Assembly (NCBI RefSeq): GCF_001514125.1
Contig: NZ_KQ948561.1
Location: 214,868-278,867, forward strand
Source: Streptomyces longwoodensis
Lineage (GTDB): Bacteria > Actinomycetota > Actinomycetes > Streptomycetales > Streptomycetaceae
Direction of reading: 5' to 3'
DNA length: 64,000 nt
The notes beneath the pieces were generated by a model. It saw only the letters and a list, made by a program, of their open reading frames with translations. It was not told the origin of the DNA and searched no databases. The position numbers and the translations under genes are program-made. Below, in pieces: positions 35,754 through 42,828 of this stretch (positions are counted from its first letter, which is position 1; every line of letters begins with the position of its first letter).

Positions 35754-37031
35754 TCAGTCGGTGACGTCGATCGTGTACCGGTTGGTCTCCACGCCGGCCG
35801 CGGTCACCACCTGGACCTCCAGCCGGCCGGGCTCCACGTCGGCCGGGACGGGGACGGTGAGGACGGCGTCCGTGGGGTTGCTGAAGCCGCCGGTGACGGG
35901 GACGAGGGGCACGTGGACGTGGACGGGGCCGATGCGGACGACCATGCGGGAGAGGCGGTCGGCGGTGTGGGCGCCCGGCGGGACGAATCCGGCGCCGCGG
36001 ATCTCGATGTCGTCGCCGGTGCGGATCGGGCCGTCGAGGTCGCCGGCCTCGCGGGAGCGGACGACGGAGAGGATGACCGGGCGGCCGCCCTCGGCGTACT
36101 TGCCGGCGACGTACGTGGCGGCGGAGACCAGGACGGCGACGGCGAGCCCCCAGGGCAGGTCGGGCAGTTGGTCGGGGCGGCGGGCGAGGCGCACGGCGGC
36201 GAAGGCCAGGGCGACGCCGCTGAGGACGACGTACTGGATGTCGGCGAAGGTGCCGCGGCCCGAGTCGTCGGTGAGCAGGTCGGCGGCGCGGGGGCGGTCG
36301 GCGCGGACCTTCTGGAGGCGCTGGGTGAGGACGCGCAGGCCCACCACGCGGCGCACCAGCACGGCGATCCCGCACACCACGGCGAGGACGGTCACCACGC
36401 CGGCCCCGCGCGCCAGGTCGAGCCCGGCGATGAGGGCGTCGCGCTCGGCGGGGCCGGAGGCGGCGGCCAGCCGGGCGGCCAGGACGAGGACGGCGTACCC
36501 GACGAGCAGCACCCAGGCGGCGGCGACCGCGCGGGAGGTGGACAGGCGGTTGTCCTCGCCGATGACGGGGGCCAGTGCGCCGCCCCGGGCGCGGTGGAAC
36601 CAGGAGGCCGCGGTGAGGGCGCCGGCGACGACGAGTGCGGCGAGCAGGCCGGCCGTGCGGGCGGTGGTCCAGCCCGCGCCGATCGCCGTGAGCGACTGGG
36701 CGAGCAGCAGGACGACGACGGCCACCCAGACCGTGCAGGTGGTGCGCAGCCAGAGGCGGGCCAGCCAGGCCTGGCCCTCGGCGCGGCGGCGGTCGGCGAC
36801 GAGTTCGGCGGACTGCGTGAGTTCCTCGGAGACCCACTGGCGGGACGCCGAGGCGGAGTGGGCGACGGCCGCGGGCAGGCCCTGTCCGGCCGCGAACTCG
36901 TCCCGTTTCACCAGGAACGCGGCCACCGCACGCCGGTGGCCCTCGCGGGCGCCGTGCGGGCAGTCCCCGCAGGTGCAGCCGCCCGCGTGTGCGCCCGGCT
37001 CCGTGTTCTGTCTCGCCTCCTGCACCGCCAC
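35754..37031 (-). CDS. Membrane protein with N-terminal Cys cluster and IPT/TIG-like end
   Basis: 425 residues, GTG start. The N-terminus has a Cys motif (GCTCGDCPHG, about 17-27) that could bind a metal. Residues 85-330 carry about seven TM helices. The C-terminal 110 residues form a beta-sandwich-like segment (RPVILSVVRS ... LEVQVVTAAGVETNRYTIDV) resembling IPT/TIG domains. No function is recognised; a surface-binding module on a membrane anchor is an inference. It stands alone between the DoxX and aldolase genes on the same strand. Confidence 0.75.
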   Translation of the reverse strand: MAVQEARQNTEPGAHAGGCTCGDCPHGAREGHRRAVAAFLVKRDEFAAGQGLPAAVAHSASASRQWVSEELTQSAELVADRRRAEGQAWLARLWLRTTCTVWVAVVVLLLAQSLTAIGAGWTTARTAGLLAALVVAGALTAASWFHRARGGALAPVIGEDNRLSTSRAVAAAWVLLVGYAVLVLAARLAAASGPAERDALIAGLDLARGAGVVTVLAVVCGIAVLVRRVVGLRVLTQRLQKVRADRPRAADLLTDDSGRGTFADIQYVVLSGVALAFAAVRLARRPDQLPDLPWGLAVAVLVSAATYVAGKYAEGGRPVILSVVRSREAGDLDGPIRTGDDIEIRGAGFVPPGAHTADRLSRMVVRIGPVHVHVPLVPVTGGFSNPTDAVLTVPVPADVEPGRLEVQVVTAAGVETNRYTIDVTD

Positions 37032-37284
37032 GTGTGACGCCCGCCTTCCCCGCGACCCCTCAGGACGGCGGGGTTCCGCGGACCGCGGGCACCGCCGTGC
37101 AACTCCCGTGCGACGAGAGCGAATTGTGCCCTACGCGACACGTGCTCCGCCCCCCAGGTCCGGTGGGCGGACGGGACCGGCCGGGCGCGGGTGGCATCTG
37201 CCCAGGACCGAGGGGTGGGCGGGGCCGGAAACGGCTCAGAAGCGGACTCTCCCGGGGCGGGTGAAGCTGGGGTCACCGTGTTGA

Positions 37285-37305
37285 CCCGGCGGTCACCCCG
37301 CCGGG
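37285..37305 (-). terminator. Terminator of the aldolase gene
   Basis: CCCGGCGG (37285-37292) pairs with CCGCCGGG (37298-37305), six bases past the stop. Confidence 0.65.
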
Positions 37306-37311
37306 CCGGGC

Positions 37312-38106
37312 TCAGCTCAGCAGGTCGGGTTCGCTGCGGCTGATGTCCTGCCAGAGGGGCTGGTAGTTGATCCATGCGACCAGGTCGCCGCCGAGCTGTT
37401 CCCGGGTGGCGACGGCCTGCCGGTGGTCGATGAGCACCGGGCGGCCCGCCGCGCGGGCGGTCAGTTGCACCTGGCTGGACCGCTCCATCGACACGAACCA
37501 CCAAGCGGCCGCGTCCACCGAGTCGCCGACGGTCAGCAGGCCGTGGTTGCGCAGCACCAGCGCCTTGTGGGTGCCGAGGGCGGTGGCGATGCGGCGGCCC
37601 TCCTCGGCGTCCACGGTGACGCCGGAGTAGGCGTCGTACAGGGAGTGGTCCTCGTAGAAGGCGCAGCTCTCCTGGGTGATCGGGTCGAGGAGGTCGCCCA
37701 GGGCGGCGAGGGCGCGGCCGTGCACGGAGTGGCAGTGGGCGACGGCGACCACATCGGGGCGGGCGGCGTGCACCTGGGCGTGGACGGTGAAGGCGGCCTG
37801 GTTGACGTGGTAGCGGCCCTCGACGACCTGGCCGTCGCCGTTGACCAGCACGAGATCGCTCACGGTGACGTGCTTGAAGGGCAGGCCGAAGGGGTTGACC
37901 CAGAAGCAGTCGCTGTATTCGGGGTCGCGGGCGGTGATGTGCCCGGAGACGCCGTCCTCGAAGCCGAGGCGGCCGAAGAGGCGCAGGGCGCCGGCCAGCC
38001 GTTCCTTGCGGTGCCGGCGTTCGTCCTCGACCGATTCGTGCCGGGGCGGCATGGCGAACTGCAGCCGGTCGGTGGGCAGCGGGGCGGGGGGTGTGGGCCC
38101 GTGCAT
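37312..38106 (-). CDS. Class II aldolase/adducin family protein
   Basis: 264 residues; ATG 38106 with GGAGG just upstream (GGAGGACCGATG). The class II aldolase fold shows the zinc ligand motif VAHCHSVHGRA and the later His in LRNHGLLTVG, with GVSGHITARDP near the N-terminus. Relatives include L-fuculose-phosphate and L-ribulose-phosphate enzymes and eukaryotic adducin-head proteins; this subgroup is usually annotated without a defined substrate. The zinc site looks intact, so it is probably catalytic. It is divergent from the FMN-binding protein gene. Confidence 0.9.
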   Translation of the reverse strand: MHGPTPPAPLPTDRLQFAMPPRHESVEDERRHRKERLAGALRLFGRLGFEDGVSGHITARDPEYSDCFWVNPFGLPFKHVTVSDLVLVNGDGQVVEGRYHVNQAAFTVHAQVHAARPDVVAVAHCHSVHGRALAALGDLLDPITQESCAFYEDHSLYDAYSGVTVDAEEGRRIATALGTHKALVLRNHGLLTVGDSVDAAAWWFVSMERSSQVQLTARAAGRPVLIDHRQAVATREQLGGDLVAWINYQPLWQDISRSEPDLLS

Positions 38107-38270
38107 CGGTCCTCCAGCACTGGGTTGCTTTACCGGGCGGAAGTTACCGTCGGTCAGCGCGGGAGAACAGTGGTGTTGATGAAGAGATGAGAGAGCCACG
38201 AGGGAGCGCTGAGGGAGCACCGCTCGAATACCGGACAAGAGGTGTCTGCTTTACGGGGGACGCTGGGTGC

Positions 38271-38759
38271 ATGAGCACTGTGCAGACCCCTGTGACCTGG
38301 GCGGCCTTCGCCGCCGCGGAGCCCGATCTCGCCCGGACCGTCGAGGAGCGGTTCGGCGCCTTCACGCACCACGTCCTCGCCACGCTGCGCCGGGACGGGT
38401 CCCCGCGGACCAGCGGGCTGGAGGTGCGCTTCCTGCACGGGGAGCTGTGGCTCGGCATGATGCCGCGGTCCCTCAAGGCCCTCGACCTGCGCCGCGACCC
38501 GCGCTTCGCGCTCCAGGCCAACCCCGGGGAGGGGCAGTCGATGGGCGGGGGCGACGTGCGGATCGGCGGCCGAGCGGTCGAGGTGACGGACGCCGGGGCC
38601 AAGGCCGCGTACGCGCGAGAGGTGGAGCCGCCGGAGCCGTTCCACCTCTTCCGTGCCGAGCTCACCGAGGTCGTGCGGACCTACGTCGAGGACGACGCCT
38701 TCCTCGTCCTGCAGACCTGGAGGCCGGGCGAGCCCCTGCGCACCGTCAAGCGCATCTAG
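38271..38759 (+). CDS. Pyridoxamine 5'-phosphate oxidase-like (FMN/F420-binding) protein
   Basis: 162 residues. The split beta-barrel fold of this family is suggested by HHVLATLRRDGSPRTSGLEVRFLHGELWLGMM and DLRRDPRFALQANP. Such proteins bind FMN or coenzyme F420 and reduce small molecules; true PNPOx residues are not evident. The ATG at 38271 follows a G-rich stretch. Convergent with guaA over a 39-base gap. Confidence 0.85.
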   Translation: MSTVQTPVTWAAFAAAEPDLARTVEERFGAFTHHVLATLRRDGSPRTSGLEVRFLHGELWLGMMPRSLKALDLRRDPRFALQANPGEGQSMGGGDVRIGGRAVEVTDAGAKAAYAREVEPPEPFHLFRAELTEVVRTYVEDDAFLVLQTWRPGEPLRTVKRI

Positions 38760-38798
38760 CCCGCCGGGCCCGTCACCCCCGTCGTCCCTACCGGGAGG

Positions 38799-40379
38799 TC
38801 ACTCCCACTCGATCGTCCCCGGCGGCTTCGACGTGACGTCGAGGACGACGCGGTTGACGTCGCGGACCTCGTTCGTGATGCGGGTGGAGATCTTGGCGAG
38901 GACGTCGTACGGCAGGCGGGACCAGTCCGCGGTCATGGCGTCCTCGCTGGACACCGGGCGCAGCACGATCGGGTGGCCGTAGGTGCGGCCGTCGCCCTGG
39001 ACGCCGACCGAGCGGACGTCCGCGAGCAGGACCACCGGGCACTGCCAGATGTCGCGGTCCAGGCCGGCCGCGGTCAGCTCCTCGCGGGCGATCGCGTCGG
39101 CCTCGCGGAGCAGGTCGAGCCGCTCCTTGGTGACCTCGCCGACGATCCGGATGCCCAGGCCGGGACCCGGGAACGGCTGGCGCTGGACGATCTCCTCCGG
39201 CAGGCCCAGCTCCTGGCCGACCATGCGGACCTCGTCCTTGAACAGCTTGCGCAGCGGCTCGATGAGCTGGAACTCGAGGTCCTCGGGGAGGCCGCCGACG
39301 TTGTGGTGGGACTTGATGTTGGCGGCGCCGGTGCCGCCGCCGGACTCGACGACGTCCGGGTAGAGCGTGCCCTGCACCAGGAACTCCACCGCCGGGCCCT
39401 CGTCCGCGATGATCTCGGCCTGGGCCTGCTCGAAGACCCGGATGAACTCCCGGCCGATGATCTTCCGCTTCTCCTCGGGGTCGGACACCCCGGCCAGCGC
39501 CTTGAGGAACCGCTCCTCGGCGTCGACGACCTTCAACTGGACGCCGGTCGCCGCGACGAAGTCCTTCTCGACCTGCTCGGTCTCGCCCTTGCGCATCAGG
39601 CCGTGGTCGACGTAGACGCAGGTCAGCTGGGAGCCGATGGCCTTCTGGACCAGCGCGGCGGCCACCGCGGAGTCGACACCGCCGGACAGGCCGCAGATCG
39701 CGCGCTTGTCGCCGACCAGCTCGCGGATCGCCGCGACCTGCTCCTCGATGACGTTGTCCGTGGTCCAGTTCGGCTGCAGGCCGGCGCCGCGGTACAGGAA
39801 GTGCTCCAGCACCTGCTGGCCGTGCGTGGAGTGCATGACCTCGGGGTGGTACTGGACGCCGTAGAGCTTCTTCTCGTCGTTCTCGAAGGCGGCGACCGGG
39901 ACGACGTCCGTGGACGCGGTGACCGTGAAGCCGTCGGGAGCGGCGGAGCAGGCGTCGCCGTGCGACATCCACACGTGCTGCTCGGCCGGCGTGCCCTCGA
40001 AGAGGGTGGAGGAGGCCTTGGCGACGTGCAGGTCGGTCCGGCCGTACTCACGGGCGCCGGTGTTGTCGACGGTGCCGCCGAGGGACTGCGCCATCAGCTG
40101 GAAGCCGTAGCACATGCCGAAGACGGGGACGCCGGCCTCGAAGAGCGCGCGGTCGAGACGGGGGGCGCCCTCCTCGTACACGGACGAGGGGCCGCCGGAG
40201 AGGATGATCGCCGCCGGGTTCTTGGCGAGGATCTCCTCCACCGGCGTGGTGCTCGGGACGATCTCGCTGTAGACCCGGGCCTCGCGGACTCGGCGGGCGA
40301 TGAGCTGGGCGTACTGCGCGCCGAAGTCGACGACCAGGACGGTGTCGGGGGCGGCGGCACTAGGAGTCGCTGATGACAC
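38799..40379 (-). CDS. guaA: GMP synthase (glutamine-hydrolysing)
   Basis: 526 residues from GTG with GGAAGG four bases upstream. It converts XMP to GMP using glutamine and ATP. The class I amidotransferase domain (about 12-200) has the nucleophile in GMCYGFQLMAQ and the His-Glu in GVQYHPEV. The ATP-pyrophosphatase domain has the P-loop CGLSGGVDSAV. The C-terminal dimerisation domain ends TSKPPGTIEWE as in all GuaA. Complete. A -10-like TAGAAT lies at 40425-40420, divergent from the chorismate mutase leader promoter. Together with purNH it puts IMP and GMP synthesis in one region. Confidence 0.97.
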   Translation of the reverse strand: MSSATPSAAAPDTVLVVDFGAQYAQLIARRVREARVYSEIVPSTTPVEEILAKNPAAIILSGGPSSVYEEGAPRLDRALFEAGVPVFGMCYGFQLMAQSLGGTVDNTGAREYGRTDLHVAKASSTLFEGTPAEQHVWMSHGDACSAAPDGFTVTASTDVVPVAAFENDEKKLYGVQYHPEVMHSTHGQQVLEHFLYRGAGLQPNWTTDNVIEEQVAAIRELVGDKRAICGLSGGVDSAVAAALVQKAIGSQLTCVYVDHGLMRKGETEQVEKDFVAATGVQLKVVDAEERFLKALAGVSDPEEKRKIIGREFIRVFEQAQAEIIADEGPAVEFLVQGTLYPDVVESGGGTGAANIKSHHNVGGLPEDLEFQLIEPLRKLFKDEVRMVGQELGLPEEIVQRQPFPGPGLGIRIVGEVTKERLDLLREADAIAREELTAAGLDRDIWQCPVVLLADVRSVGVQGDGRTYGHPIVLRPVSSEDAMTADWSRLPYDVLAKISTRITNEVRDVNRVVLDVTSKPPGTIEWE

Positions 40380-40442
40380 GGGGGCCTTCCGGCGGTGGGC
40401 GGGGTCTTGGTGCTGTCCGATTCTACCGAGTGCGCGCCGTGG

Positions 40443-40448
40443 CATACT
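40443..40448 (+). promoter_or_regulatory. -10 element of the chorismate mutase leader transcript
   Basis: CATACT ends six bases before the leader-peptide ATG at 40455, implying a leaderless mRNA start. The -35 is weak. Confidence 0.45.
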
Positions 40449-40454
40449 GTCCGC

Positions 40455-40526
40455 ATGCTCACGCACCCGACCTTCGTCTTTACCTATGGCATCCGGCCCG
40501 CCGGCTGCCATGGTCGTGCTGCTTGA
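40455..40526 (+). CDS. Leader peptide with Phe-Val-Phe-Thr-Tyr (attenuator)
   Basis: A 23-codon open frame begins MLTHPTFVFTYGIRP and ends TGA at 40524-40526. The aromatic codons TTC (40473-40475), TTT (40479-40481) and TAT (40485-40487) are clustered. TTT and TAT are rare in this GC-rich genome. The peptide lies 113 bases upstream of a chorismate mutase gene, an enzyme of Phe/Tyr synthesis, and just before two hairpins. That is the layout of a ribosome-mediated transcription attenuator. The start appears leaderless. The reading frame and codons are seen; the regulatory role is inferred. Confidence 0.65.
   Translation: MLTHPTFVFTYGIRPAGCHGRAA
40486..40511 (+). promoter_or_regulatory. Pause hairpin (1:2) of the attenuator
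   Basis: ATGGCA-t-CCGG (40486-40496) pairs with CCGG-c-TGCCAT (40501-40511) around a 4-base loop. It overlaps the Tyr codon, so a ribosome stalled on Phe/Tyr codons would block it. The 3' arm (GGC-t-GCC-a-TGG) can instead pair with CCAGGCGCC of the terminator 5' arm. Confidence 0.6.
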
Positions 40527-40546
40527 GCTGACCGCCAAGCGACTTC

Positions 40547-40583
40547 CCAGGCGCCCCGGGCCGACAAGGTCCGGGGCGTCTGG
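40547..40583 (+). terminator. Attenuator terminator before chorismate mutase
   Basis: A 16-bp stem (40547-40562 with 40568-40583) containing two G-T pairs, with a 5-base loop, followed by CGTTTTCCC with a run of four T. It lies 56 bases before the structural gene. Confidence 0.75.
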
Positions 40584-40639
40584 CGTTTTCCCGGGCCGTG
40601 CCGGTCCGGGGCTCCGCACCCGAGAACCCAGGAGCCCCC

Positions 40640-40921
40640 ATGACCACCCTCGACGTGACCGGCGCCCGCACCTCCGAGGCCGCCGACGTGATCACCGGTG
40701 CCCGCGAGCGCATCGACGCGCTCGACGACCGGATCATCGGGCTGATCCAGGAACGGATGGCCGTCTCCGCGGTGATCCAGGAGGCCCGGATCACCTCCGG
40801 CGGCCGGCGCGTGAACCTCTCCCGCGAGATGGAGGTCCTCGGCCACTACCGGGACGCGCTGGGCAAGCCCGGCACCTCCCTCGCCCTGACGCTGCTCGAA
40901 CTGTGCCGCGGTCGCATCTGA
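40640..40921 (+). CDS. Chorismate mutase, AroQ type
   Basis: 93 residues, ATG with AGGAG six bases upstream. All-helical AroQ fold: the first long helix is GARERIDALDDRIIGLIQERMAVSAVIQEAR with the spaced Arg residues that bind chorismate, followed by NLSREMEVLGHYRD and the final helix. It catalyses chorismate to prephenate, the first committed step to Phe and Tyr, in the cytoplasm. No fused prephenate dehydratase or DAHP synthase is present. Expression is probably governed by the leader at 40455-40583. Confidence 0.92.
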   Translation: MTTLDVTGARTSEAADVITGARERIDALDDRIIGLIQERMAVSAVIQEARITSGGRRVNLSREMEVLGHYRDALGKPGTSLALTLLELCRGRI

Positions 40922-41261
40922 GTTCGGTCCCGCTCTCACCCGTACGGCGCGTGACCGGCCCGGACGGCCTTCGTTGGTCCCGGTGTCCGCGTCAGCCAGG
41001 GGCGGGCCCGGAAGAACCACGCGTGGCTCGCTGGAGCGATGAGGCGTGCGGAGTGCCGCAGGCCGTGGGACCTCGCTCCAGGGAAGTGACCGGACGGCAG
41101 GGGACAGCAGCCCGGTCATCAAGAGAACGGCCGGTCCCGGGGACGCCCGGGGCCGGCCGGCGGAACGACACCCCGCCCCCGGGCGGATCGAGACCAGCGG
41201 CGCAACCCCCCGGCGCCGCTCCCCAGGCACCGGCGCTGCCCTGACGCCGGTGCTGACGAGA

Positions 41262-41296
41262 GAAGGGCCCCGCGGCTCCGTCCCGCGGGGCCCTTC
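41262..41296 (+). terminator. Strong terminator hairpin
   Basis: A perfect 14-bp stem (41262-41275 with 41283-41296), 7-base loop. Confidence 0.8.
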
Positions 41297-41298
41297 GT

Positions 41299-41352
41299 CG
41301 TGCCGTCACCCGGGCCCACCGAAGACGTGCCGTCACCCGGGCCCACCGAGGA
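41299..41352 (+). repeat. 27-bp tandem duplication
   Basis: CGTGCCGTCACCCGGGCCCA and following bases occur at 41299-41325 and again at 41326-41352, immediately after the terminator. Confidence 0.75.
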
Positions 41353-41519
41353 ATGGCGTGACACAGGCCACATAAGAATCTCGTCAGATCAGGCACAACC
41401 ATTCGCAGGCCTCACCGATCAAACGTCCAGAACCACGGGCCATGTCCGCGCAGCGCGTGCGGAGGCCTCCCACCGTGCCGCGGTCCCCCCGGGGCACGAC
41501 TGATCGTTTAGAGGTCTAC

Positions 41520-42641
41520 ATGAAGCTTCGCCGCGCCATGGTCACCGCGGCGGCGACGGCTGCCCTCGTGCCGCTCGCCCTGCTGTCCGCCCCCGCCGCG
41601 TTCGCGGACACGTCCCCGACGTCGGGCACCTCCACCTCCCAGGAGACGTCCTCGTCGCAGACCGGGGAGGCCCAGGCCTCGGAAGGCGACACCACGCCGG
41701 GCACCGGTACCGAGGCCGACTCCGGGTCGCAGGACCAGGACCCGCAGCAGTCCGAGGGCTCGAGGGGCGAGGACGCCGAGCAGGGCGCCGGGACGACGCC
41801 GGAGGACAAGGGCTCGCAGGAGGACACCGGCGGCCAGGACGACACGAAGCCCGGCGAGGACGACGCCAAGCCCGGCCAGCCGGAGGACGGCAAGCCGAGC
41901 CCGAGCAAGTCCACCCCCGAGGAGCCCTCCGAGGACCCGAGCGAGTGCCCGGTCGACGAGGACGGCGTGGACGTCGACTCGCAGCTCAGCCTGGACGTCA
42001 CCGGCCTGCCCGGCAAGATCGTCGCGGGCAGCGGCTGGCACACGTTCAAGCTCAGGGCCGCGAACCACAGCGACAAGACGCTCGGCACCGTGCAGTGGCT
42101 CGCCGCGGTCGACAACGACTCGATGAGCGACGACGAGGACACCTGGCTGAGCGAGTTCGCGCAGCTGCAGTTCTTCAACCCGCAGACCAAGGCCTGGGAG
42201 TCCATCGCCGACCAGGTGGGCAACGGCTTCTACTTCGGCGAGACGACCCTCGGCGCCCGGCAGACCGTGGACATCAAGCTCCGCGTGAACATCGCCAGGA
42301 ACGCGCCCGTCGGCGACGGCTACACCGTCGGCCTCGGCGGCTACGTGGACTCCGAGAAGAACTGCGTGCACAACGCGTTCGCGCTGTTCGAGTTCACGGT
42401 CCTCAAGCCCGGCAGCAGCAACGACGACCCGGGCACGGCCAAGCCGGGCAAGGGCGAGAAGCCGGCCGGCGGCAAGGCGCCGCAGGGCGGCGCCGAGGAG
42501 CTCCCGGCCACCGGCAGCCTCGCCGAGACCGGTTCGAGCTCCGCGCTGCCGGTGATCGGTGCCGTCGGCGGCATCGCCGTGGTCGCCGGCGCCGGCGTGG
42601 TCTTCGCGGTGCGCCGCCGCGGCTCCGGGGCGCACGCCTGA
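41520..42641 (+). CDS. Sortase-anchored surface protein (LAETG)
   Basis: 373 residues. Signal peptide about 1-32 (LRRAMVTAAATAALVPLALLS, cleavage after AFA). Residues 33-145 are an acidic Ser/Thr/Gly/Asp/Pro stalk. Residues 150-310 form a folded domain with paired Cys and beta-rich sequence (SGWHTFKLRAANHSDKT; VDIKLRVNI). The C-terminus has LPATG then LAETG a few residues later, a TM helix and an RRR tail, the layout for wall anchoring. Streptomyces class E sortases prefer LAxTG, so LAETG is the likely site. Ligand unknown. Confidence 0.88.
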   Translation: MKLRRAMVTAAATAALVPLALLSAPAAFADTSPTSGTSTSQETSSSQTGEAQASEGDTTPGTGTEADSGSQDQDPQQSEGSRGEDAEQGAGTTPEDKGSQEDTGGQDDTKPGEDDAKPGQPEDGKPSPSKSTPEEPSEDPSECPVDEDGVDVDSQLSLDVTGLPGKIVAGSGWHTFKLRAANHSDKTLGTVQWLAAVDNDSMSDDEDTWLSEFAQLQFFNPQTKAWESIADQVGNGFYFGETTLGARQTVDIKLRVNIARNAPVGDGYTVGLGGYVDSEKNCVHNAFALFEFTVLKPGSSNDDPGTAKPGKGEKPAGGKAPQGGAEELPATGSLAETGSSSALPVIGAVGGIAVVAGAGVVFAVRRRGSGAHA

Positions 42642-42751
42642 CGCACCACCGGTGGCCGTGCGCGTCACGGGTGACGGTACGGCCCGCCACCGGTGCCGTG
42701 CCCGTCCCGCGGGACGCCAGTACGGCCCACCCCTGAACCACCCCGTGAACC

Positions 42752-42793
42752 ACAGAGGGACCTGCGCTCGGAGGGGGGCGCAGGTCCCTCTGT
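42752..42793. terminator. Bidirectional terminator
   Basis: A perfect 16-bp stem (42752-42767 with 42778-42793), 10-base loop, between the surface protein and the convergent GMC oxidoreductase. Confidence 0.88.
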
Positions 42794-42828
42794 CGTGCCG
42801 CGGGCGGCCCGGCGAGGGACCCGCCGGG

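Larger units (their letters stand above)
40922..41519. other. Gene-free region with terminator and tandem repeat
   Basis: About 600 bases with no convincing gene on either strand. It contains the inverted repeat CTGGAGCGA/TCGCTCCAG (near 41030 and 41075), a strong terminator at 41262-41296, a 27-bp tandem repeat, and an AT-richer promoter-like stretch after about 41360 for the surface-protein gene. Confidence 0.6.
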
